Below are positions 1 to 8,575 of a DNA stretch of 64,000 nt, one piece after another. The DNA is from Burkholderia ubonensis subsp. mesacidophila (GTDB lineage: Bacteria > Pseudomonadota > Gammaproteobacteria > Burkholderiales > Burkholderiaceae). The DNA lies in assembly GCF_002097715.1 (NCBI RefSeq), contig NZ_CP020737.1:3100001-3164000 (forward strand). Reading direction: 5' to 3'. The notes below the pieces were generated by a model. The model ran no database searches and was not told the DNA's origin. It saw only the letters and a program-made list of their open reading frames with translations. Each line of letters starts with the position of its first letter. The stretch's first letter is position 1. Position numbers and translations under genes: made by a program.

Positions 1-221
1 CGAAGGAGCAGCTCGTCGACCATCTGTGCGAATGGGGCGAGGAGGTCAGCAACAACGCGATCGAAGTCTACGTGCACCGGCTGCGCAAGAAGATCGAGCC
101 GAGCGGCGTGCGGATCGCCACCGTGCGCGGGCTCGGCTACTGCCTCGAGAAAGTCGTCGCCGCCCCCGCGTCCGACGCGGCGGAGCCGCACCCCGCGTCA
201 GCCGGCACGTCGCTGCGCTGA
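1..221 (+). CDS. Response regulator, C-terminal DNA-binding end (partial)
   Basis: Only the last 72 codons are in the window, reading from base 3 to TGA at 219-221. They encode the end of an OmpR/PhoB winged-helix domain: VYVHRLRKKIEPSGV is the recognition helix region, and TVRGLGYCLEK is the typical wing and closing strand. A short Ala/Pro-rich tail follows. The protein would bind a promoter when phosphorylated by the kinase encoded 18 bp downstream. The N-terminal receiver domain lies outside the window. The partner kinase is TctE-like, so a TctD-like role (tricarboxylate or other organic acid sensing) is an inference. Confidence 0.9.
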   Translation, partial: KEQLVDHLCEWGEEVSNNAIEVYVHRLRKKIEPSGVRIATVRGLGYCLEKVVAAPASDAAEPHPASAGTSLR

Positions 222-239
222 CGGCCGGCCGTCGCCGCG

Positions 240-1796
240 ATGGCCACGCCGGCCCATTCCCGCCACCCGACCGGCGAGCCCGCGTCCGCCGCCGACGCCG
301 CGCGCGACGCACGCTACGAGAACCCGTTCGCGCCGCCCGACGAAACCGACGCCCCCGAAGCCGCACGGCCGCGCTCGCTGTTCGGCGAGATCCTCGACTG
401 GATGCTCGCGCCGCTCTTGCTGCTGTGGCCGATGAGCATCGCCGTCACGTATCTCGTCGCGAAGACGATCGCGAACGGGCCGTTCGACCGCGCGCTCGAG
501 ACCAACGCCTATGTGCTCGCGCGGCAGATCCACCCCGTCAACGGCGTCGCCGAGCTGACGCTGCCGCCGGCGACGCGCGACTTCCTGCGCGCCGACAACG
601 TCGACAGCGTCTATTTCCAGGTGCTCGGCACGCGCGGCGAGCTGGTCGCGGGCGAAGCGGACCTGCCGCTGCCGCGCGACGAGGATCGCCCGCCGCCGGG
701 CGTCGTCGCGTTCCGCGACGACCTGCTGCGCGGCAACGACGTCCGCGTCGCGTATACCACCGTCGCGCTGCCGCAGGCGGGCGGCCCGCAGCCGGTGCTC
801 GTGCAGGTCGGCGAGACGCTCGACAAGCGCAACGCGCTCGCCAACGACATCATCAAGGGCGTGATCCTGCCGCAATTCGTGATCCTGCCGCTCGCGATCC
901 TGCTCGTCTGGTTCGGGCTGTCGCGCGGGCTCGCGCCGCTCAACGCGCTGCAGGCGCACATCCGCGCGCGGCGTCCGGACGACCTGTCGCCGGTCGAGGC
1001 GCAGCGCGCGCCGCCGGAGATCGAGCCGCTCGTCACGTCGTTCAACGACCTGCTCGCGCGCCTCGAACAGAGCATGGCGCTGCAGAAACGCTTCATCGCC
1101 GACGCCGCGCACCAGATGAAGACGCCGCTCGCCGGGCTGCGCACGCAGGCCGAATTCGCGCTGCGCCACGACGTGTCCGAGGACGTGCAGCGCTCGCTCG
1201 AACAGATCGCGACGAGTTCCGAGCAGGCCGCGCGGCTCGTCACGCAGCTGCTCGCGCTCGCGCGCGCCGAGAACCGGGCGAGCGGGCTGACGTTCGAGCC
1301 TGTCGACGTCGCGCCGCTCGCGCGGCGCGCGGTGCGCGACTGGGTGCAGGCCGCGCTCGCGAAGCGGATGGATCTCGGCTACGAAGGCCCGGACGACGGC
1401 AACGATGGCGCGCCGCTCGACGTCGACGGCAATCCGCTGATGCTGCGCGAGATGCTCGGCAACCTGATCGACAACGCGCTCCGCTATACGCCGGAAGGCG
1501 GCCGCATCACCGTGCGGGTGCGCGCGGATCGCGCCGCGCGGCTCGCGCACCTGGAAGTCGAGGACACGGGCCCCGGCATCCCGGCCGCCGAACGCGAACG
1601 CGTGCTCGAGCGCTTCTACCGGATCCTCGGCCGCGAAGGCGACGGCAGCGGCCTCGGGCTCGCGATCGTGCGCGAGATCGTCGCGCAGCACGGCGGCACG
1701 CTGACGCTCGACGACCATGTCTACCAGGCGATGCCGCGTCTCGCCGGCACGCTCGTGCGCGTGACCCTGCCGTTGCACGACCCCGCCCCGGAATAA
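240..1796 (+). CDS. Sensor histidine kinase, TctE/QseC-like
   Basis: This 518-residue inner-membrane kinase starts 18 bp after the response regulator, so the two form a two-component operon. The order is a long Pro/Ala-rich cytoplasmic N-terminus (about 1-50), TM1 (about 55-75), a periplasmic sensor region (about 80-200, like the 2CSK_N domain of TctE kinases), TM2 (about 208-228), a linker, then the HisKA dimerisation helix. The phospho-acceptor is His291 in DAAHQMKTPLAG. The ATPase domain has the N box LIDNALRYTPEGG, the G1 box DTGPGIP and the G2 box GSGLGLAIV. All catalytic motifs are intact. The ligand cannot be read from sequence. An organic acid is plausible because a carboxylate-type symporter follows. 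Confidence 0.93.
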   Translation: MATPAHSRHPTGEPASAADAARDARYENPFAPPDETDAPEAARPRSLFGEILDWMLAPLLLLWPMSIAVTYLVAKTIANGPFDRALETNAYVLARQIHPVNGVAELTLPPATRDFLRADNVDSVYFQVLGTRGELVAGEADLPLPRDEDRPPPGVVAFRDDLLRGNDVRVAYTTVALPQAGGPQPVLVQVGETLDKRNALANDIIKGVILPQFVILPLAILLVWFGLSRGLAPLNALQAHIRARRPDDLSPVEAQRAPPEIEPLVTSFNDLLARLEQSMALQKRFIADAAHQMKTPLAGLRTQAEFALRHDVSEDVQRSLEQIATSSEQAARLVTQLLALARAENRASGLTFEPVDVAPLARRAVRDWVQAALAKRMDLGYEGPDDGNDGAPLDVDGNPLMLREMLGNLIDNALRYTPEGGRITVRVRADRAARLAHLEVEDTGPGIPAAERERVLERFYRILGREGDGSGLGLAIVREIVAQHGGTLTLDDHVYQAMPRLAGTLVRVTLPLHDPAPE

Positions 1797-2021
1797 CCCT
1801 GACGTGCGCCGCAACATCCTGCCGCAACGACGCTGATTGCGCGCATTTGCACGCCGTTATCCGAACGAACGCGGCGCAAAGACAGTCGTTCGCCGCGGGT
1901 TAACGTGAAATCGTTTTGCGCCCGCAAGTCAGTGCGCCGTAAGTTTGCCTGCCAATAATCGTCGACAGGCTCGCCTTCCAGGGCGACCCAACACCTATAT
2001 CAAGAGACTTGGAGACGATTC

Positions 2022-3680
2022 ATGGCAACGTTAGGCGGGCAAATTGCGCACGCGCCGATGACGGCCGACGAGCGGAAGGTGATCTTCGCGTCGTCGCTCG
2101 GCACCGTGTTCGAATGGTACGACTTCTATCTGGCCGGCTCGCTCGCGGCCTTCATCAGCAAGAGCTTCTTCTCCGGCGTCAATCCGACCGCCGCCTTCAT
2201 CTTCACGCTGCTCGGCTTCGCGGCCGGCTTCGCGGTGCGCCCGTTCGGCGCGATCGTGTTCGGACGGCTCGGCGACCTCGTCGGCCGCAAGCACACGTTC
2301 CTCGTGACGATCGTGATCATGGGCATCTCGACGTTCGTGGTCGGCTTCCTGCCCGGCTACGCGTCGATCGGCATCGCCGCGCCGGTGATCTTCATCGCGA
2401 TGCGGCTGCTGCAGGGCCTCGCGCTCGGCGGCGAGTACGGCGGCGCCGCGACCTACGTCGCGGAACATGCGCCCGCGCACCGGCGCGGCTTCTACACCGC
2501 GTGGATCCAGACCACCGCGACGCTCGGCCTGTTCCTGTCGCTGCTCGTGATCCTCGGCGTGCGCACGATGATCGGCGAGGAAGCGTTCGGCACGTGGGGC
2601 TGGCGCGTGCCGTTCGTCGCGTCGATCCTGCTGCTCGGCGTGTCGGTGTGGATCCGGCTGCAGCTGAACGAGTCGCCGGTGTTCCTGCGCATCAAGGCCG
2701 AGGGCAAGACGTCGAAGGCGCCGCTGACCGAAGCGTTCGGCCAGTGGAAGAACCTGAAGATCGTGATCCTCGCGCTCGTCGGCCTGACGGCCGGCCAGGC
2801 CGTCGTGTGGTACACGGGCCAGTTCTACGCGCTGTTCTTCCTCACGCAGACGCTGAAGGTCGACGGCTCGATCGCGAACATCCTGATCGCGATCGCGCTC
2901 CTGATCGGCACGCCGTTCTTCGTGTTCTTCGGCTCGCTGTCGGACCGGATCGGCCGCAAGCCGATCATCCTCGCGGGCTGCCTGATCGCGGCGCTGACCT
3001 ACTTCCCGCTGTTCAAGGCGCTCACGCACTACGCGAACCCGCAGCTCGAGCTCGCGACGATGAAGGCGCCGATCACCGTCGTCGCCGATCCCGCCACCTG
3101 CTCGTTCCAGTTCAACCCGGTCGGCACCTCGAAGTTCACGAACTCGTGCGACATCGCGAAGAGCGCACTCGCGAAGGCCGGCCTGAACTACGAGAACGTC
3201 GCGGCGCCGGCCGGCGCGACCGCGCAGATCAAGGTCGGCGACACCGTGATCGACGCCTACGACGGCAAGGCGGCCGACGCGAAGGCGAAGGGCGCGGCGT
3301 TCGACAAGACGCTCGCCGCGACGCTGAAGTCCTCCGGCTATCCGGCGAAGGCCGATCCGGCGCAGCTCAACTGGCCGATGACGATCGTGATCCTGACGAT
3401 CCTCGTGATCTACGTGACGGCGGTCTACGGGCCGATCGCCGCGATGCTGGTCGAGATGTTCCCGACGCGGATCCGCTACACGTCGATGTCGCTGCCGTAT
3501 CACATCGGCAACGGCTGGTTCGGCGGCTTCCTGCCGGCGACCGCGTTCGCGATCGTCGCGGCGCAGGGCAACATCTATTCGGGGCTGTGGTATCCGATCG
3601 TGATCGCGCTGGTGACGTTCGTGATCGGGCTGCTGTTCGTCAAGGAGACGAAGGACTCGAATATCTATGCGCAGGATTGA
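2022..3680 (+). CDS. MFS transporter, metabolite:H+ symporter (MHS) family
   Basis: This 552-residue, 12-TM major facilitator resembles KgtP/ProP-type proton symporters. The N-terminal half carries GRLGDLVGRKHTFL (MFS motif A) after TM2, and LQGLALGGEYGGAATYVAEHAP is the family signature around TM4. The second motif-A copy is SDRIGRKPII. It is about 110 residues longer than usual. The excess is a hydrophilic block at about 345-449 between TM9 and TM10, predicted periplasmic, containing two cysteines (TCSFQF and NSCDIA) that could form a disulfide. GGAG precedes the ATG. The substrate is unknown. The two-component pair upstream, across a 225-bp gap, may regulate it. Confidence 0.9.
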   Translation: MATLGGQIAHAPMTADERKVIFASSLGTVFEWYDFYLAGSLAAFISKSFFSGVNPTAAFIFTLLGFAAGFAVRPFGAIVFGRLGDLVGRKHTFLVTIVIMGISTFVVGFLPGYASIGIAAPVIFIAMRLLQGLALGGEYGGAATYVAEHAPAHRRGFYTAWIQTTATLGLFLSLLVILGVRTMIGEEAFGTWGWRVPFVASILLLGVSVWIRLQLNESPVFLRIKAEGKTSKAPLTEAFGQWKNLKIVILALVGLTAGQAVVWYTGQFYALFFLTQTLKVDGSIANILIAIALLIGTPFFVFFGSLSDRIGRKPIILAGCLIAALTYFPLFKALTHYANPQLELATMKAPITVVADPATCSFQFNPVGTSKFTNSCDIAKSALAKAGLNYENVAAPAGATAQIKVGDTVIDAYDGKAADAKAKGAAFDKTLAATLKSSGYPAKADPAQLNWPMTIVILTILVIYVTAVYGPIAAMLVEMFPTRIRYTSMSLPYHIGNGWFGGFLPATAFAIVAAQGNIYSGLWYPIVIALVTFVIGLLFVKETKDSNIYAQD

Positions 3681-3694
3681 GGGGTGAGGTGCCT

Positions 3695-3740
3695 GCTTCG
3701 GCCCGTGCGGCGGGCCGAAGCGCGGCGTCGGCAACTTTTT
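3695..3740 (+). terminator. Probable terminator after the MHS symporter
   Basis: Perfect 11-bp stem GCTTCGGCCCG / CGGGCCGAAGC (3695-3705 and 3711-3721) with a 5-nt loop, 14 bases after the stop codon. The T-run (3735-3741) starts about 13 bases past the stem rather than directly after it, so efficiency is uncertain. Confidence 0.6.
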
Positions 3741-3762
3741 TCGAGAAATATGAAAAAAGGTG

Positions 3763-3791
3763 TTGACACCCCGGGCGAGCATCAGCATAAT
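3763..3791 (+). promoter_or_regulatory. Sigma-70 promoter of the tRNA gene
   Basis: TTGACA (3763-3768), 17-bp spacer, CATAAT (3786-3791), placed 10 bases before the mature tRNA. This is nearly consensus and by far the best promoter-like match I saw in the window, as expected for a stable RNA. Confidence 0.85.
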
Positions 3792-3801
3792 TCAAGTCTT
3801 C

Positions 3802-3878
<77 letters not shown>

Positions 3879-3884
3879 AACAAA

Positions 3885-3914
3885 ACAAAGGGTTAGCTTC
3901 GGCTAACCCTTTGT
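3885..3914 (+). terminator. Intrinsic terminator of the tRNA gene
   Basis: Perfect stem ACAAAGGGTTAGC (3885-3897) / GCTAACCCTTTGT (3902-3914) around a TTCG tetraloop. It starts 7 bases after the tRNA CCA, and its 3' arm supplies the CTTTG run. Confidence 0.85.
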
Positions 3915-4454
3915 CGTTTCTGGCATCGTATTGGCATATCGAGTCTGCATCTCAATCCATGCAGATCTACATGACGCTCGTCGCGTGCAACGGGTCAGGC
4001 TTTCACCGCCTTCCCATACGCGGCCCACTGTCCCGCGCCCCAATCCTCCCGAATCGCCCCGCCTGACGCGGCGCAAGTGCCGCAAGCTCGTCAGGCATGC
4101 CCCCACATCACCGCCTCGCTCAGTTGCCGACCGACTGGCGCCGAGCGAAGCGACGCCGCGCCCGCGTTTCGCCACCCGCTGACTTCCCCGCGGACGTGGC
4201 CGTTTCTTCGACGGCAACGACCATCCGTCGGATTCCGGAATACACCAGACGGCAGGTCTTGTTGCTCATCGTTCTTGTGATTGGGTCTTTATCGACCGGC
4301 AACCATAATCGAAGCCCGCGATTGCCACTTTAAAGTGGCGAACTTGCCGCATATGCATCAGTTTCGGCAAAATAGGATCGCTCCGATTGCGCTTGTCATG
4401 TTTTAAAACGCAATCCGGCATTGACAAACACCGAAACGCATTCGAAAAAGAGTC
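3915..4454. other. Gene-free stretch beside the tRNA, with gene relics
   Basis: No intact gene is supported in these 540 bases. On the minus strand, 3995 to about 4065 reads as a plausible protein end (AIREDWGAGQWAAYGKAVKA then stop) with no start. Bases 4058-4143 are a diverged copy of the 3' end of the FAD oxidoreductase gene (5267-5354). From about 4270 the DNA becomes more AT-rich, like the following accessory gene. This is typical of debris at a tRNA-adjacent insertion point. I found no integrase. Confidence 0.6.
4058..4143 (-). pseudogene. Diverged, frameshifted copy of the oxidoreductase 3' end
   Basis: Aligned by eye with 5267-5354, about 80-85% of bases match, with a 2-base length difference that shifts the frame. 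The decoded relic on the minus strand reads VGRQLSEAVMWGHA then stop, and in another frame PDELAALAPRQAG. The intact gene reads GRLVSEAVMQGATPDELVALAPRQAG there. No further homology extends upstream, so only the last roughly 28 codons were duplicated or remain. Confidence 0.7.
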
Positions 4455-5195
4455 ATGGGTGAAATACTTTTCCCGCTCGTGCCGCTGGCATTCGTGCTGG
4501 GCTTGATCGCGCTGACATACCGTTCCACAAGGACCCGCAAACGCGAGCTTCAGCAGGAAGCGGCGCAACGCCCCATTTGGGCCGCGGAAACGCCTCGCCG
4601 GGACATTCGCGTTCGTGCATTCGCCTATCTGCGCGCCACCCTTTTTGCTGCTTTTCCATTCGCGGGTGCAGTCTTCGTCTCGGTACGATTGCTGGGCCCC
4701 TATCATGTGAATTCCTATTGGGACATTCCGGCAATTCTTCTAGCTGGCGCGTGCATCGTGACTGGGTGTGGATGGCTGTATTTATGCGTTCAACGCGTCA
4801 TCGCCTACAGCGCGATTTCTCCGTTATCCCGACCCGCCCTTTATCTCGGCGATTCGGGTCTTCGCTATTTCAATCTGGTCGAGGTTCCGTGGATTGACAT
4901 CGTCGAGACCAGACAGATCGACGTTTCGCTAGGACGCGGCGGAGTCAAACGCTATGTGGTGCTGTTCATGAGCAATCCTGCGCGCTCATATGCGACCGGA
5001 AAAACGACTGGCGACAGGCTGCAGCTTTGGTGGAAAAGTCGCACGATGGGGCTTACCGTCAATGGCTCGCGGCCTGCGCAGAAAACCCGAAATCATCTTT
5101 TCATCGACACTGACGTCCTGGCTGGCGTCAAGGCGCCGCAGCTGCAGGAATGGATCGACCGCCTGCGCCGCGAAAGCTCGCGCGCACCACACTAG
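4455..5195 (+). CDS. Hypothetical membrane protein, three predicted TM helices
   Basis: I do not recognise this 246-residue protein with confidence. It has hydrophobic helices at about 4-21, 60-78 and 92-113, then a soluble region with strand-rich text (PALYLGDSGLRYFNLVEVPWIDIVE). That region recalls STM3941-like or PH-like domains that follow a short membrane anchor. The C-terminus is charged. Base composition is lower in G/C than all neighbours, and it sits between two copies of the same gene end beside a tRNA, so recent acquisition is likely. Small membrane proteins of this layout are sometimes immunity proteins of polymorphic toxins, but no toxin is nearby. The start is the first ATG and has no strong ribosome site. 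Confidence 0.7.
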   Translation: MGEILFPLVPLAFVLGLIALTYRSTRTRKRELQQEAAQRPIWAAETPRRDIRVRAFAYLRATLFAAFPFAGAVFVSVRLLGPYHVNSYWDIPAILLAGACIVTGCGWLYLCVQRVIAYSAISPLSRPALYLGDSGLRYFNLVEVPWIDIVETRQIDVSLGRGGVKRYVVLFMSNPARSYATGKTTGDRLQLWWKSRTMGLTVNGSRPAQKTRNHLFIDTDVLAGVKAPQLQEWIDRLRRESSRAPH

Positions 5196-5262
5196 GCGAT
5201 CGAGCTTGTTCACGGGTAACGCCCTTCCGTCGCGCGGCGCCGACTGCACATGCACGTGCCCG

Positions 5263-6318
5263 CTATCCCGCCTGACGAGGCGCAAGCGCAACAAGCTCGT
5301 CAGGCGTCGCCCCCTGCATCACCGCCTCGCTCACCAGCCGGCCGACTGCCGCCGCCAGCGTAACGCCCGAGTGCATCGCCGCCACGTACAGCCCCGGCAC
5401 GCCCGGGCATCGACCGATGAGCGGCACGCCATCCTCCGGCATCGGCCGCCAGCCGACCGCGACCTCCGTCAGCACCGCGTCCCCGGCGCCGCGCAGCGCG
5501 CGCCGGACCGTGCCGAGCGCACGCTCGGCAATCGCGTCCGGACCATTCGGGCCGGACGCGTCGACATAGTCCTCGGCCGCGACGAGCGAACCGTCCGCCG
5601 CCTCGCGCACTTCCATCTCGGCATTGGACACGAGCGTCCTCACGAGCCCCCGGCGCGCCGCCAGACGTAGCCGGATCGCCGGCGACGCCCGGAGCGGCAG
5701 CACGATGCCCGCCGTCGCGGCAAGCGCCGCCGTCTGCGCGCCCGCCGCGAGAATCACGGTGTCCGCGCGCAGTTCTTCCGTTTCGGTCCGCACGCCGACG
5801 ATCCGCGCACCGTCGACGCACAGCGAACGCACGTCGGAGTTGCCCCGATACACGGCACCATGCGCACAAGCGTGCTCGACGAGCACGCGGGTCGCCTCCG
5901 CCGGCTCGAGCGTTCCTTCGTCCCGCGCGTAGCGGGCGCGCGCCGGCAGGTCCAGCAGATTCGGCTCGAGGCGCCCGACCTGTTCGCGATCGAGCCAGTC
6001 CACGCGCGCATCCTGATGCGGCGCAGCGCCTTCGTCGACGCCATAGGTCAGCGCACCCGACCAGTTGACGAGCGGCCGGCCGAGCTCGCGTTCGAGCCGC
6101 CGGTACTCGGCGACCGCGCGTGCGCGCACCGCAGCGACGGCCGGCGCTCCGTCCGCCGTCGGATTGATCCAGCCGAACGCACTTCCGGTTGCGCCGCACG
6201 CCGGTTCGTGCCGTTCGACGAGCGTCACGCGCGCGCCCCGGCTCGCGAGGTGATAGGCGATCGACGCCCCGACGATGCCCGCCCCCACCACCACGATTTC
6301 ATCCGCCGCTCGCGTCAC
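5263..6318 (-). CDS. FAD-dependent oxidoreductase, DAO (D-amino acid/glycine oxidase) family
   Basis: This 351-residue flavoprotein opens with a Rossmann dinucleotide fold (VVVGAGIVGASIAYHLASRG, then the acidic LVERHE end of strand 2), as in DadA, ThiO and sarcosine oxidases. The closing FAD motif GWRPMPEDGVPLIG and a GLYVAAMHSGVTLAAAVGRL segment are both present, so it looks intact. The likely reaction is oxidative deamination of an amino acid or amine, with electrons passed to FAD. The substrate is not determinable. It lies 21 bp downstream of a LysR gene on the same strand, which probably co-transcribes with it. Its last roughly 28 codons have a diverged duplicate at 4058-4143. Confidence 0.88.
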   Translation of the reverse strand: MTRAADEIVVVGAGIVGASIAYHLASRGARVTLVERHEPACGATGSAFGWINPTADGAPAVAAVRARAVAEYRRLERELGRPLVNWSGALTYGVDEGAAPHQDARVDWLDREQVGRLEPNLLDLPARARYARDEGTLEPAEATRVLVEHACAHGAVYRGNSDVRSLCVDGARIVGVRTETEELRADTVILAAGAQTAALAATAGIVLPLRASPAIRLRLAARRGLVRTLVSNAEMEVREAADGSLVAAEDYVDASGPNGPDAIAERALGTVRRALRGAGDAVLTEVAVGWRPMPEDGVPLIGRCPGVPGLYVAAMHSGVTLAAAVGRLVSEAVMQGATPDELVALAPRQAG

Positions 6319-6339
6319 GCCAGTTCCTCTTTTTCGTTA

Positions 6340-7314
6340 CTACGCCGCCACCGACCCGCGACTCACGTCGCTCGCATGCGCCTGCAACCTGCGGCGCCAG
6401 TCCTCCCCGCCCTCCATCGACGGCGTCGATTCGAACAACTCCTGGATCCAGTCGGCGAACACGCGCACCTTCGTGGACAGGTGCCGGTTGTGCGGATAGA
6501 CGATCGAAATCGGCTTCGGCTTCGGGTTGAAGCCCGGCAGCACCTCCAGCAGCGAACCGTCGAGCAGGTGCGGCAGCACCATGAACAGCGTCGGCTGGAT
6601 CATCCCGAACCCTTCGAGGCCGCAGGTCACGTAGGCATCCGAATCGTTGACCGTGACGGTCGACTTCAGCCTGATCTCCACCGGCTTGCCGTCGATCACG
6701 AACACCCACGGTATCGGCCGCGCGCCGTGGCTCGTGCGGAAATTCACCGCGAGGTGCTCGGCGAGATCGGCAATCTCGTGCGGATCGCCGTGACGCAACA
6801 GGTAATCGGGCGAAGCGCAGGTCACGCGCTTGAGCATCCCGATCCGCCGCGCGACCATCGACGAATCCTCGAGCGGCCCGACGCGGATCATGCAGTCGAT
6901 GCCCTCCTCGACCGGATCGACCGGCCGGTCGGAGAGCCCGAGATCGAGCGTGATGTCCGGATAGCGCTGGCGGAACACCGGCAGCGCGGGAATCACGAGC
7001 CGCCGCCCGAGCGCGTTCGGCATGTGGACGCGCAGCAGGCCGCTCGGCTTGCGGTTGCCGGTCTGGAAGCTCGCGTCGGCTTCCGCGATCTCCGCGATGA
7101 TCTTCACGCAATGCTCGTAGTACGCCGCGCCTTCCGGCGTCAACGACAGCCGGCGCGTCGTCCGGTGCAGGAGGCGCACGCCGAGCAGCGCCTCGAGATT
7201 CTGGATGATCGTCGTCACCGACGCGCGCGGCATCGTGAGCGTATCCGCCGCGCGCGTGAAGCTGTTCGCATCGACCACGCGGGTGAAAACTTCCATTGCC
7301 TGGATACGGTCCAT
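6340..7314 (-). CDS. LysR-family transcriptional regulator
   Basis: 324 residues starting MDRIQAMEVFTRVVD. I chose this ATG because AAGGGGG lies 8 bases upstream, and the 19 extra codons of the longer frame have no family match. The winged helix-turn-helix occupies about 1-60 (SFTRAADTLTMPRASVTTIIQNLE). Then come the linker helix and a type 2 periplasmic-binding-fold effector domain (about 90-300). The sequence resembles the CrgA/AaeR-like subgroup common in Burkholderia. It precedes the FAD oxidoreductase in a likely two-gene unit, so it may control amine or amino-acid oxidation. The inducer is unknown. Confidence 0.92.
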   Translation of the reverse strand: MDRIQAMEVFTRVVDANSFTRAADTLTMPRASVTTIIQNLEALLGVRLLHRTTRRLSLTPEGAAYYEHCVKIIAEIAEADASFQTGNRKPSGLLRVHMPNALGRRLVIPALPVFRQRYPDITLDLGLSDRPVDPVEEGIDCMIRVGPLEDSSMVARRIGMLKRVTCASPDYLLRHGDPHEIADLAEHLAVNFRTSHGARPIPWVFVIDGKPVEIRLKSTVTVNDSDAYVTCGLEGFGMIQPTLFMVLPHLLDGSLLEVLPGFNPKPKPISIVYPHNRHLSTKVRVFADWIQELFESTPSMEGGEDWRRRLQAHASDVSRGSVAA

Positions 7315-7486
7315 GCTATCCCCCTTCGAATCGCCAACAGGACAGGATAGAGCGCGTGGAAGGCCTGACACAAGCCCCGCTCCATTATTCGCCTTCGCCG
7401 AATAGTCGAGCGTTTCGCAGTGGAAAACGACGAGAATTCAACCAGCCGCACGCACCGATTTGATGCGCACGCGCGGCACGCGGCGC

Positions 7487-8458
7487 TCAACCGGCAAACC
7501 GTTCCCGATAACCCTGCGGCGTGACGCCCAGCACGCGCACGAAACTGCGCCGCAGCGTCTCCTCGGAACCGAACCCGCAGCGATCGGCAATCCGCTTGAC
7601 CGGCCACGACGTGTCGCCGAGCAGGCGCTGCGCGGTTTCGATGCGAATCTGCTCGACCGCGCGGGCGGGCGTGAGTCCGGTCTCGGCGCGATAGTGCCGC
7701 ACGAAGCTCCGCTCGCTCATTCGCGCGCGCTCGGCGAGCGCCGGCACGGACAGGTCCGCGGCCAGGTGCTCCGCGATCCACGCATGCAGCTCGCCGAACC
7801 GGTCGCCGGCCTGCTGCATCGACAGCGTCGCGCTGAATTGCGCCTGCCCGCCCGGCCGCTTCAGGAACACGACCAGCTCGCGCGCGACGTCGAGCGCGAT
7901 CGAGCGACCGAGATCCTCCTCGACGAGCGCCAGCGCGAGATCGATGCCGGCCGTCACGCCGGCCGACGTCCACAGCGCGCCCTCCTGGATGAAGATCGGA
8001 TCCGCCTCGACACGGATGCGCGGATAGCGTGCCGCGAGCTCGTCGCAGCGCGACCAGTGGGTAACCGCGCGGCGCCCGTCGAGCAGGCCGGCTTCGGCCA
8101 GCAGGAACGCGCCCGAGCAGACCGATGCGACCCGCCGCGACCGTTCGGCCTGCCGCCGGACCCAGCGGACCAGCCGCGCGTCCCGCGACGCCGCGTGCAC
8201 GCCCTGGCCGCCCGCGACGATCACCGTATCGGGATGGCCGCCGGCCGAACGCAGCGAATCGGCGATCACGACGAGGCCCGACGACGTCGCGACCGGCCCC
8301 GCGTCGGCGGCCACGACGCGCGGCGCGTACGGCGCGGCCCGTCCGCGCTCGAGCGCGAGCTCGTTGACGGACGCGAACACCTGCAGCGGCCCGGTCACGT
8401 CGAGCAGTTGCGCGCCGGGGAACGCCAGCACGAAGATCACGCGCGGAACGGTAGACAT
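7487..8458 (-). CDS. GlxA-type transcriptional regulator (DJ-1/PfpI domain + AraC HTH)
   Basis: About 323 residues. The N-terminal half is a DJ-1/PfpI fold (RVIFVLAFPGAQLLDVTGPLQVF; nucleophile-elbow Cys in VASVCSGAFLLAEAGLLDG). The C-terminal half is a double helix-turn-helix AraC domain (MSERSFVRHYRAETGLTPARAVEQIR and IADRCGFGSEETLRRSF). Such proteins use the DJ-1 fold as a ligand sensor, not an enzyme. I start at MSTVPR. A TTG 42 bases upstream would add MAKLPSIPRFPPID, and neither start has a clear ribosome site. It is divergent from the isonitrile hydratase gene, with 117 bp between them, so it is the obvious candidate regulator of that gene. Confidence 0.9.
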   Translation of the reverse strand: MSTVPRVIFVLAFPGAQLLDVTGPLQVFASVNELALERGRAAPYAPRVVAADAGPVATSSGLVVIADSLRSAGGHPDTVIVAGGQGVHAASRDARLVRWVRRQAERSRRVASVCSGAFLLAEAGLLDGRRAVTHWSRCDELAARYPRIRVEADPIFIQEGALWTSAGVTAGIDLALALVEEDLGRSIALDVARELVVFLKRPGGQAQFSATLSMQQAGDRFGELHAWIAEHLAADLSVPALAERARMSERSFVRHYRAETGLTPARAVEQIRIETAQRLLGDTSWPVKRIADRCGFGSEETLRRSFVRVLGVTPQGYRERFAG

Positions 8459-8575
8459 GTCGATTGGCGGAAAACGTGGGATGGATGGCAATTTCGCCAA
8501 ACACTACCCGCCTAGAATCGATCTGTCCATCACGCGTCGGCAACGACGCTCCACGCAATCCTTCGGGGTATCCAC

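Noticed and set aside
3903..4217. A 104-codon minus-strand frame next to the tRNA, considered as an integrase remnant
   Set aside because: It reads through the tRNA terminator and has no integrase motif (no Arg-His-Arg-Tyr pattern). The text is explained better as frameshifted relics.
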